Part shown: one piece after another, positions 24,798 to 33,902 of the stretch
Numbering within the stretch: position 1 is the stretch's first letter
How the letters are laid out: each line of letters opens with the position of its first letter
Assembly: GCA_946803715.1 (NCBI GenBank)
Contig: CAMPET010000047.1
Location: forward strand, 144,926 to 208,925
DNA length: 64,000 nucleotides
Reading direction: 5' to 3'
Source of the DNA: Beroe ovata
Lineage: Eukaryota > Ctenophora > Nuda > Beroida > Beroidae
The notes under the pieces: model-generated
Databases searched by the model: none
What the model was told of the DNA's origin: nothing
Seen by the model: only the letters and a program-made list of their open reading frames with translations
Made by a program: the position numbers and the translations under genes

Positions 24798-24892
24798 TTG
24801 CCGGATGTTATCTGTACCCACTGTCTCAGGTCTCTTTGCCGCGCGCAAGAAACAGTGGACCTAGATGCTAGATATTAGATAACATCCGGCAA
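24798..24892. mobile_element. Foldback/MITE-like element with 16-bp perfect inverted ends
   Basis: TTGCCGGATGTTATCT at 24798-24813 is matched by its exact reverse complement at 24877-24892. Inner arms also pair (CCCACTGT against ACAGTGG). A diverged relative with GCCGGATGTTATC and ATAACATCAGGCAA ends lies at about 43618-43696. No target duplication is evident at this copy. Confidence 0.65.
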
Positions 24893-24910
24893 CTGTTTCT
24901 TGCACACGGC

Positions 24911-24961
24911 GCGCGCGCCTTCATTGAAGAATGAACGAAGGCCTTCGATGAAGGCGCGCGC
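24911..24961. repeat. GC-rich palindromic hairpin
   Basis: GCGCGCGCCTTCAT at 24911-24924 is the exact reverse complement of 24948-24961. The 23-base loop contains further GAAGGCCTTC symmetry. Possibly part of the same composite element as its neighbours. Confidence 0.8.
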
Positions 24962-25042
24962 AAGAAACACGCCGCGTTGCCAATCAATCACTTGGCATTT
25001 TGCGAAATTGCTGTATATGTATTTGCAAAGTTATGTCTGTTT

Positions 25043-25159
25043 TTGTCGAGCGATGCCAGACCGCTGATGCAAACCGCGAAGCGGCTTGCGTCAGCGAGAA
25101 TAAGTTTGCGCCGCGCGCGCAAAACGAAATTCTCGACAGGGTCTATCATCGATCGACAA
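25043..25159 (+). mobile_element. 117-bp MITE with short terminal inverted repeats and 9-bp target duplication
   Basis: It starts TTGTCGAGCGAT and ends ATCGATCGACAA (11 of 12 bases inverted). It is flanked on both sides by TGTCTGTTT, a 9-bp direct duplication. A second copy lies in the opposite orientation at 62241-62340. The interior, GATGCCAGACCGCTGATGCA onward, is shared by both. The 9-bp duplication suggests a Mutator-like (MULE) or hAT-related non-autonomous family. Confidence 0.75.
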
Positions 25160-25643
25160 TGTCTGTTTATGTTTCATGTGTGGGAGATACTGTGGACAGA
25201 AGCACCCAGCATGACACTCAGTTGGTAGAGGAACGAGCAATTGATTAGGAATGAGCAATAAGATATTACTAAAATTTATTAAAAGTATTCTTTTTTTCCT
25301 AGTGACAATGAACACTTTAGCAGCGTTTTTAGTAGTTGAGATTGTATTGGATAAATTCCTTGATTTGTGTGATAATTTTTTATCTTATCTTGTTTTAGAC
25401 TGTTCATATTCAATTCCAGTTCAATGAGTCAATCCTTTTTCTGAGTTCCTTTCCTATTCAGTTCTTGGCTGGGTTTTTTGTGGGCAATATTTACAATTTT
25501 TCCTTTTCATTTACAATCCTCTGCTGGTCAGGATGAAAATGAAATAATTGTGCACAAGCATTGACATTACTAGTCCGTTTGGTGATACTAATGAGAAACG
25601 ATAATTTGACAAGTGCTTAGTGAAAGGGAATATCAGGAATATT

Positions 25644-26273
25644 ATGGCTCGCTTTCAGTTCAGACCTATTCTGGTATCAGATTCAAGAGATCAGGAAGAC
25701 TATGACAGTGAGAGTGTTTCTTTGAATGTCTACCGATGTCTCTGCAAAAGTGTTGCTCTGATAGCAGATTTGGTGATTGATCAACTTCCTTTAAGAACAG
25801 TTGATGAAGCCAGAGTTATAGATACATCAAAAAAGACTGCTAAGTTTCATTCCATAGAAGGTGACACTATCTATATAAGGCGACCTGATGGCTATGAAAT
25901 GAGAGTATTACAGAAATGTAGGAATTGTAATCTCCCTTTATTTTATAGACCAAGTGAAAATAGTCATTTGTTCTTCATTATAAAAGAAAGTCTATATGTT
26001 GACAAGGGTATGTCTGTTGTTGGGAAAGAAAAGAAAAATATAAAGCTTACTAAGCTCACACGGGAAGCAGGTAAATTTGGCAGTGTTACTGTATCAACCA
26101 TAGATGAAGAGGAAAATGAGATGGAAAAACATGAGGCTGAAGCCTCATATACAATGAATGCTAAGATCATTGAGCAGCAGTTAGCCCAGGATAAGAAAAA
26201 GCATGGACAAAATGAATCCTCAGAAGCCCAAAGAAAGAGGCACAAAGGAACATTATTGGATAGGAGTTTTTGA
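25644..26273 (+). CDS. STEEP1: STEEP1 (STING ER exit protein 1; CXorf56 homologue)
   Basis: An intronless gene for a 209-residue protein; human STEEP1 is about 222. In vertebrates STEEP1 promotes exit of STING from the endoplasmic reticulum. Diagnostic parts seen: CLC near residue 33, DLVIDQLPLR, the ARVIDTSKKTAKFH block, YIRRPDGYE, the CRNCNLPLFYR zinc-knuckle-like stretch, GKFGSVTVSTIDEEENEMEKHE and the C-terminal KGTLLDRSF, in the same order as the human protein. The start at 25644 (ATGGCTCGC) is the first ATG that gives a family-like N-terminus. An AATAAA lies at 26344-26349. The human orthologue gene has introns as far as I know, so the single exon here points to intron loss. No STING gene is visible in the window. 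Confidence 0.92.
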   Translation: MARFQFRPILVSDSRDQEDYDSESVSLNVYRCLCKSVALIADLVIDQLPLRTVDEARVIDTSKKTAKFHSIEGDTIYIRRPDGYEMRVLQKCRNCNLPLFYRPSENSHLFFIIKESLYVDKGMSVVGKEKKNIKLTKLTREAGKFGSVTVSTIDEEENEMEKHEAEASYTMNAKIIEQQLAQDKKKHGQNESSEAQRKRHKGTLLDRSF

Positions 26274-26343
26274 TACAATTTGCAAAGTTCAATTTCTTTT
26301 GATAGCCGGATGGTTAGAAATTATTATTTTTATTTATTCATTG

Positions 26344-26349
26344 AATAAA
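26344..26349 (+). terminator. STEEP1 poly(A) signal
   Basis: AATAAA 71 bases after the STEEP1 stop codon. Confidence 0.6.
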
Positions 26350-26608
26350 AAGAGGGCATGAGCTCTCTCTCCCCTATTTATCTCTTATATTCAACTCTCC
26401 AGAAGATCAAATTGCCCAATTATTGAATGCATGATGTGAGAAATGTAAAAAAAATTGGAAAAGCAGTAAATATGCTTCTCATTCCAAGCTTAAAGTACAA
26501 ACCAATTTCTTTTAATTTGTTGTCAGATGGTCTGTAATGGAGTGTTCAGAAATTGTGTTAACGTAAGTTTTGATAAATACTCAACTAACTAGTTAATAAG
26601 TGCTGAAT

Positions 26609-29015
26609 ATGGCGATGTTTGCTGACAATCTGGAAAACCTTGATATGATAAGGACTCCTCTGAAGGCAAAAAACCAAGAATTCACTCCTGCACTGGGTAT
26701 GGAACACTATAATTCATTTGGGTCTTTCCAACAAAAAAAAAGGTAAATCAAAAATAACTTCATGTAACCATCAATTTTTAGGAAAGAGACAAGCTATAAG
26801 AACGATGTTGGCAACTCCTACTAAAAGACTTCTGACAGCTACACCTAGATCAGTATTGGGGAACAAGAACAGTCAGATGACTCCTTGTGCATTCAAAAAG
26901 CCAAAGATGACACCAACAACAATGAAATTGCCTCAAATGTTAGTTTATATTGTTTTCTGTAGCCCCCAACTTGATAATGCGCAATCTAAAATATGTTTTA
27001 ATTCATTGATTTCATCCATAGGACACCCAAGAAAAGAGAATTCAGTACGCAAAAGTGTGATACTACTTTAAACAAGTTTTTGATATATGAGGATAAAGAG
27101 GAAACCTCCATCGGAGATATGAAGCGAAAACATTATACCATGGGTTAGGATTTAATAATTCCAGTTCGAACAATTACATAATGGCCTTTCTTATCTTGAT
27201 CATATTATAACCAAAAGCAATACTTCCAGTTATTTCATGGTACGTCGATATGCTTGCATCACCTAATAAGAGTAAACAAGGCTTTTTCAAATCTCTGTAG
27301 ATCCACCAGAAAGATGTCCATGGGCAGAAAAGAAAAGATTAGATGAGAATACTGACCCTGAGCTACCAAATCTTGAAATTGTAGACGATTATCAGTATAA
27401 AGAACCTTTGAGGAAGAAAATAAAGCCAATTTCTCTCGGTTAGGCTTGAAATTCCACATTTATATTCACTATACTTCACTCTGGCTTGATTGAGCTCGTC
27501 CAATTTTCAACTAGGTTGCTTTCCTTGCAGAAGCACTACCAATTGAGGATGTGTTAGTGTTTGGAGCTCTGGATTGTGAGTACCCTCTGCCCAATATTCC
27601 TGAACCACCAAATGACCAATTCGGGGATGTGGAGGCGTGCCCATGGGCTCTCAAGTCATATGAAGGTTACCGTGAGTGCTTGATCACCATTCACCAGGCA
27701 TTTCATCATGTTTTCACAGTGAGGTCTTGTTAAATCATGAAATTATGTATTGAAGCAATTAATTTTTATAACCGAATTAAATTCTCATTTTCAATTCTCA
27801 CAACTATTACCCCATTATACCTAACATAGCCAATTAGTGTACACGTCGTAATGAAGATGAGCGTTGTAATGTTGCAATGGTTGTTTAGTGTTCTTAGCAG
27901 GAGCAATAAGTCTCAACGTGTCTCAATATCGCTTACCACAGTAATGATTATCGTAATACTGTGTACGTGCGAGTATGAGGTAGTTAGTGCCCATACTGTA
28001 TCTCATATTTCATTCCATAAAGTTAGTCTCATACTGTACGTACAACAAGGATAATGATCAATAAATGTTTGAATGCAGACATAATGATTAATCTCTGGAC
28101 CCTTAGAGAACTGGGTATGTTATTATATTGGCCTATAGCTGAATCATGGTAAGCATAGTGCTATTGTTATTTATTTGTCAATATATAATACACATCGAAA
28201 CAATAGGCCCTTTGTTCAACCACACGCAACCACACGCAAATACCATTGACATTCAGGAAAGTTCCGAATTCCAAAGAGCGTTGTGAAACTGCTCAAGCAA
28301 TTCATTCATTTCGTGCCAAATCTGTGGAAATCAAATACTGTTGTAAAGCGTGATTCAACCTCAGAGCAATATGATATAGAAAATGTTATTTGATACAATC
28401 ACTACAGTCTCCTGTAATTCATATGTACGCACCTTCTGCCTTCACTCACCTATAAGTTCAGCAAGCAGCATATCTCGACAGGGCAGCGTTGAACGCAACA
28501 TAGTACATATCTCGCCCTATAAGTGGGGCAGTGAAAAGATAAAAATTGTCCCATTTTCGGCCGGTTTCGGTGCAATGATTAGACAGTCATTACACAAATT
28601 TTCCTCATTTTTTGTAGTGAACAATAAATCATAATGCATGTCCTCTTGCATCATGCATCCAATATCCAGAGACAGATTCAACTTCCGAACTTGAGCTGGA
28701 GTTGTCGTCCCTGAGTGACATTGATGTTACCAAGGAGACAATCAGTGAAATCTCAATCCGTGAGTTTGACCTAGAAAATTAGTTATGATTTGGGAACGAA
28801 TTATGTTCCAAGTATATAGGTATAAACAGGAATAGTGTTTTCAGAAATCGTTATAAATATCAAAATATCACGTTTCAGGATGTTTCAATGATAGTTACCA
28901 GCAACTATACGACGCCCTATCTGATGATGAACTTCCGGAGATACCGAGCACACCCGACTTAGATAAACAGCTTGCCGAGCTGCTTGAATTGTCGTTCGAC
29001 AATCTGCTCTTATAA
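26609..29015 (+). CDS. Securin-like protein (PTTG1-type separase inhibitor), candidate
   Basis: Exons 26609-26696, 26782-26938, 27022-27143, 27301-27438, 27531-27665, 28670-28759 and 28879-29015 join in phase to about 288 residues. Securins bind and inhibit separase until the anaphase-promoting complex destroys them. Evidence: a destruction box RSVLGNKN that aligns with human RKALGTVN, a basic TP-rich N-terminal half (TPLK, TPTKR, TPRS, TPKKR sites for CDK), and a segment PIEDVLVFGALDCEYPLP resembling the human separase-binding region (IEKFFPFNPLDFESFDLP). The C-terminus is acidic. A canonical KEN box is absent. A CPWA motif occurs twice (exons 4 and 5). Securins are poorly conserved, so this is an inference from motif order. 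A different APC substrate remains possible. Confidence 0.5.
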
Positions 29016-29160
29016 CCAAGTGATGTCTCCTTACCAAGTGATGCCTGTATACTTACCGAGTGGTGTATACTTACCAAGTGATGTCTCCTTACCAAGTGAT
29101 GTATAGTTACCAATTAGTGATGTCTAATGTATCCAAACCAAAAGATGTCTTGTTACCAAA
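29016..29160 (+). repeat. Minisatellite TTACCAAGTGATGTCTCC in the 3' UTR of the securin-like gene
   Basis: Six to seven diverged copies of an 18-22 bp unit starting directly after the stop codon. On the opposite strand each unit reads ACTTGGTAAG, a good splice-donor match. An AATAAA at 29295-29300 probably ends the transcript. Confidence 0.8.
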
Positions 29161-29432
29161 TGACGTTTGAATTTTTTGAGGTTTATCAACACCAATTTCG
29201 TAAACTTTACAACATGCTGCCAAGTTATGTTTTGGATTAAACACTCATACAATTGCCATCGTGTATCTTTCAATTTTAATTAACATTATTTGTAAATAAA
29301 ATGTATTTGCAATAAGTTTTTTAGCCGTTGCTGTTTCAAACATCTCGTATCTAAATGACAACGCAGAGATTCATTTCGTTTTCATGTCAAGTGACTGGGA
29401 TTGCATAACAAAAAACGCCAAACTTCCTCATT

Positions 29433-30761
29433 CTAAGTCTTTGTCCTCTTGTACATCACAATGGACGCAAAGATGATAGCAGATGATGTTATGAGCCACA
29501 TAACTCCCGTTACTATAAACACGCCTATTTCGCCATGTCTACCTAGAGTCAGACCTGAGAACGCTATGCCCAAGGCTGCGGAAAACCCAAAAGCGACATT
29601 GAAAACAGCAGATGAATACTCTCCCAGGTTTCTAGGGATGGGCAACCCCATTTTCTCTAACATAATGAACTTTGACATCACCACCTGATTCATACAAGCT
29701 GCATCCCCAAATCCCACAATAAGTGCTCCTACATGGTACTGGAACTGGAAAAAGTTGAGGTAATCCGTTGTTGCACCGAACATGAGGAATGTTCCTACCG
29801 GATACATGGTGTTCCCCACGAACATGACCAATAGAATGTTCATCTTGAGAGATATTACTCCGAAGACAACTGCTGCAATAACTGCAAACACATTCATCAT
29901 ATTAGTGATAATGACAGCGTCTCCCAAACTTTGTTCATTGTACTTTACCATTCTTGCCGGAATGGCAAAGCATAGCAGGTTGTAAATTGTGTTTATATAG
30001 AAAAGTAGGAAGTCGGGTGTGTAGAACGCAAAGGTTTGTGACCAGTTCATCTGAAAGCGAGGCGGTTTTCCAGAAGTCATGTCGTGATCTGATATATCTC
30101 TGGCGAAAGTTACCAACTCGGAGTCCGTGTTATCACTTTTGTGTACCGTCACCAACAGTGGGAGTGCTAGAAGAAGGAAAAAGTTGAGTGAAGCTATTCC
30201 TAATCCTGTAGTTAGCCATCCTCCTGCAATGTAGAACTTGGCACCTACTGTTGACCCCAAGTAGAATCCTACATGGAGAGTCGTGCTGACAATCACAATC
30301 AGAATCTTATACTGTTTGAGGTACAGATCTACCAGCTCTCCCTGGACCACTATAAAGAGAAACGATGCAGTGAATCCCTGCAGTGACCGGCATATGAGAA
30401 TGATGGTGAATGCCACCCAGCCGCTTTTATTCCAGTCGAGAGTGGCGTCAACAGCTGCCGTCATTGCTGTAAATACGGCGTTGAGGAGGAGCAGAATGAC
30501 AACCCTCACATTGAGCGATAGAGCCATGAAGCGGGGTAGGTAGCGGATGGCAAATGGAGCTACAGACGATGTTAAAAGCATGGTTGATACTGCTATGTTC
30601 CATGATGCACTGTCGAGACCCTCTTCCTCAATGAAATTCAAGTAAAAACCGTTGGGATAACTTCGTGTAGCCTGGGCAATTGTAGCGCCAATGTAGCAAA
30701 ATGTGAGGATTGAGAGAAGCTGTAGCTTAGAGCACGTGCCATTTCCCGCTTTTACTTCCAT
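29433..30761 (-). CDS. Multipass membrane transporter, MFS-like (single exon)
   Basis: 442 residues, one exon, with about 11-12 hydrophobic segments spread over the whole length. After an N-terminal cytoplasmic tail come a first helix (LQLLSILTFCYIGATIAQA) and paired helices with a loop SYPNGFYLNF. A GFYLGSTVGAKFYIAGGW segment looks like the fifth-helix glycine pattern of MFS antiporters. A long central cytoplasmic loop (TVHKSDNTDSEL to PPRFQMNWS) separates the two halves, as is usual in MFS proteins. Substrate cannot be named. Equilibrative nucleoside transporter is an alternative I considered, but the symmetry fits MFS better. It is transcribed toward the securin-like gene, with 417 bases between the two stop codons. 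Confidence 0.6.
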   Translation of the reverse strand: MEVKAGNGTCSKLQLLSILTFCYIGATIAQATRSYPNGFYLNFIEEEGLDSASWNIAVSTMLLTSSVAPFAIRYLPRFMALSLNVRVVILLLLNAVFTAMTAAVDATLDWNKSGWVAFTIILICRSLQGFTASFLFIVVQGELVDLYLKQYKILIVIVSTTLHVGFYLGSTVGAKFYIAGGWLTTGLGIASLNFFLLLALPLLVTVHKSDNTDSELVTFARDISDHDMTSGKPPRFQMNWSQTFAFYTPDFLLFYINTIYNLLCFAIPARMVKYNEQSLGDAVIITNMMNVFAVIAAVVFGVISLKMNILLVMFVGNTMYPVGTFLMFGATTDYLNFFQFQYHVGALIVGFGDAACMNQVVMSKFIMLEKMGLPIPRNLGEYSSAVFNVAFGFSAALGIAFSGLTLGRHGEIGVFIVTGVMWLITSSAIIFASIVMYKRTKT

Positions 30762-32330
30762 GTAGTGCTCTGTTTCAGTGATTGATCGTTATTGTTTACG
30801 AAAAATGCAGGAAGAGAGGGTCAAGTCTCCCCAAATTTAGTATAGAAGCAAATTGCATAAGTAGACAATGTGACCAGGCTGTCAACGGGGCCATCTTTCA
30901 TCCAAACGAACCTTATTGTCTGGCCTATTGCGCAATGCGCATTCATCTTCGTGAGGCTAAATGACGTTTATATTATTTGAATGCCCACATTTCATTCTGA
31001 TTATTACCAAACTATTCTGTATGAACTCCATGAGGGAAGTTGCATCAGAAGCAAAAGTAGCCCCGAAAACAAACTGTTAACTTGTAAACTGTAAAGCTAT
31101 AATAATAACTGGGATAGAGCATTTCTCAATAAGCGTTTTATGAATTCACCCTAGAGTGAGAACGATATTTAAAATAAATATTTGTATTATTTTTTTGGGA
31201 TTTTTGAAGCTTCGTATGAAATTAGTGTGTTCTCAAATAAATAGCTTATTTCAACTTCAGCAAAAAACAAAAGCGTTTGCATCCTATCAGGTCAAATCTC
31301 CAAAATATAGATGAGGTAAATTGCGATCAGCGCAATAGTTCATATCTCTGAGGAAAATTTATATATTATCGCAATGTTGCGATTCAAGAATTGGATCACT
31401 GTTCACCAGAATTATGAGTCATGAGTTGAAAAATGCACACTAAATAGTTTACTTGTGGCTCGTTGCACCAACGCTGAATTACCAGGCGTGCCTAATGAGA
31501 TACTAGCCCCCAAGCTGAGTAAGTGTGTAATGATGTTTACCTATTGTGCGTGAAGTGAGATCCCCGTATTCTATATCTGGGTCATGGTGTTGAACTGTTG
31601 TGTGGATAAAAACAATATCTGTAAAAAATAATCTGTTGATGAACAACGCCATCCCGGTGCCCCAGCCCTATGAGTCACGGGATGGCTTCACCCAAGATCC
31701 ACTGTCGGCCGCCATCATAGGGCATCCTAGTCTTGTCCATCATAGTAAAGAATGATACATCTAGTCATCTGTATTTACAGCCTGTTCATACCACAACTCT
31801 CATGGGAGCTGCCCAAGTCTGGTTATTTCTGTTCAACCAGATGAAATGACTACATCTTATTGCCACTTCTGAGAGCTCTTTCCATCGATCTCGACTCTAT
31901 ATTCACGAAACCTCTTGCACCAACTTCGACAGTTCTCAGCTCCACATTCCACCAGTATTGCCGTGCCATGAGAACATATGACCTTTACCATACGTTTATG
32001 GGAAAATGATCAGATTTCAAAACTCGATGGATCCTGCGATGAATGAAACTAATACTTGCTTCAAGTGTGTTAGCACGGGAGGAAATGGCATGATGTATCG
32101 ATGTGCAATTGCTATTTAGAGTGGAGCTGGCATGCTGTTATGAACTGAATAAAAAACCAAACAGCAAAAATAATCGCAGTCCGGGAAGAATTGTAGGGAA
32201 AACGAATATAAAGCTCGCTTTATTGATTGCTACCACACATTTCCTTTCTGTATTCATTAGAATGAATGTAGTCTTGACTACATATATACGGTCTCTTGTG
32301 TAGGAATGACAATCAGGTTGTAGCCTGGAC
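30762..32330. other. Intergenic spacer between divergent transporter and COQ4 genes
   Basis: 1.57 kb that must hold both promoters. No coding exon is supported. The block 31640-31990 is more GC-rich and has short open frames on both strands, possibly the remnant of an old element or exon, but nothing in it is recognisable. Confidence 0.6.
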
Positions 32331-33270
32331 ATGATCCCTCTCTCCACCACACAGAGACTCCTCCTGTCAGGAGGTGCAGCTGTGGGGGCCCTGGTGAACC
32401 CACTAAGAGGGGACCTCGTGGCCACCCTTGCCGAGACCACCGGACACACAGCTCTTATCAACATGTACGAAAAGATGAAGATGAACAAAACTGGTTAGTA
32501 GGTAACACCGGTATCGCTTGCCAAATTTCATCTGTAATGGTGTACTGTCTTCTATGCGGGCGGGAAAGTGTACAGACAATTTATATATTTTGGGACCTGT
32601 ACACTCGCACTTACCCATTTGACCACCCAGTTCCCAGGTCGAGAGATCTTGGCAGACCGGCCTAGGGTCACGGAAACCACGATGGATATGGAGTATCTGG
32701 CTGGACTACAAGATCACACCTTCGGGAAGCACTACTACCGTTTCATGGCTGAAAACGGCCTGAGTGCACAGCGAGCTTGCACGAAATTCGTAGAAGACGA
32801 GACGTTAGCGTATGTGATGACTCGTTACCGGGAGAACCATGACTTCCTACACACACTGACTGGTGGGTGTGGCGACATGGAGTCTATTGACTTATTGATA
32901 AACAGTTAAACAATCATAAATCTACTCTGCATTATAGTATATCCCCATTTATCTCACTATATTATCTCACTGTATAACACACATCTTGACAGGTCTGGGA
33001 GTGTCTGTTCCAGAGGAAATCGCACTGAAATGGTACGAGCTGGTCCAGACAGAATTACCGATGTGCGGTCTCTCTGCAGTTTTCGGACCAATCCCTCTGT
33101 CGTTATCAGAGAAGCGGTTCCTGATCACCCGACAAATCCCGTGGGGAGTCGCTTGTGGGAGATCAAGTTCATTTTTCATGAACATATACTTTGAGCGGGA
33201 ACTTGAGTGTGATATTAATGAGATGAGGAAGCGATATCGGATATCAGTAGCGCCAACAGCTCCATCATGA
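32331..33270 (+). CDS. COQ4: COQ4, ubiquinone (coenzyme Q) biosynthesis protein
   Basis: Exons 32331-32493, 32638-32862 and 32993-33270 give 221 residues. COQ4 is a mitochondrial matrix-side scaffold of the CoQ synthome, with a proposed role in C1 processing of the ring. Seen: IPLSTTQRLLLSGGAAVGALVNP near the start, LADRPR, TFGKHYYRFM, the zinc-binding HDFLH motif (HDxxH) after RYREN, ELVQTELPMC, FGPIPLS and the C-terminal VACGRSSSFFMNIYFERELE, matching the family in order. The N-terminus is short compared with human (265 residues), so either the targeting peptide is minimal or an upstream exon is missed. AATAAA at 33311-33316 follows the stop by 40 bases. Confidence 0.95.
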
Positions 33271-33902
33271 TAGCACTCTTCATAACAGTTGTGAAGAGTT
33301 GGAGCAGTTCAATAAACGATTTTATGAATGCACATTGCACGTATGCATAGTGCATACCATAGTGATATGATATTTATGCAATAACAATGTATCCTTCACT
33401 TTGTAGCCAGTTTCGTTTTTAGTTTTCATGCACTTAACAGAATTTCGAAATATAATCAGTGAACACCACGTTGTACAATATATGGCATTGACCGCGTTGT
33501 ACAATATGACCGCTGATGATCATCTCTCCATTAGAACATGAAGTTATGACAGACCCTCTCCGAATTGTGGCCCTATAGGAACTGGGACATGTGACCCGGA
33601 TAAGTGTCCGAGTACTGCCCCGGGCAGTTGATGAACAACAACAAGCGTCATGCATTCTCTCTTTCGACACACCAGGTGCCGTAGGATCTCGATATATATA
33701 CACCTGTTCAGTAGGAATGTTGTTCCTGGATTATTGATTTTCCCAGTTTGAAGCTTCCCATCAGCAGCTTTGACTCATAGTATATTATAGGGGGGTGGGG
33801 ATAGGTAAACTTTGGAGGTTTTTCCCACATTTTTTGATAAAAGTGTTTGCCAAAGGTTGCCTTACCCCCGCCCCTATTGAATAGCTCCCCCTCTCCGCCC
33901 AG
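33271..33902. other. COQ4 3' end and upstream region of UVRAG
   Basis: Contains the COQ4 poly(A) signal and presumably the UVRAG promoter and first coding exon. I could not place that exon: it must end in phase 0 to join 33903. A possible small one begins at ATG 33650 (ATGCATTCTCTC) but lacks a good phase-0 donor. Confidence 0.5.
33311..33316 (+). terminator. COQ4 poly(A) signal
   Basis: AATAAA 41 bases after the COQ4 stop codon. Confidence 0.65.

Larger units (their letters stand above)
24260..25643. other. Intergenic spacer between the dynein and STEEP1 genes
   Basis: No coding exon is visible. The stretch 24764-25165 is unusually rich in CG and GCGCGC and contains three separate inverted-repeat structures (listed singly). 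The last 450 bases are AT-rich and hold the STEEP1 upstream region. No clear TATA box is seen. Confidence 0.75.

Noticed and set aside
31640..31990. GC-richer block as a possible retroelement or coding exon
   Set aside because: Translated in the obvious frames it is short and matches nothing I recognise.
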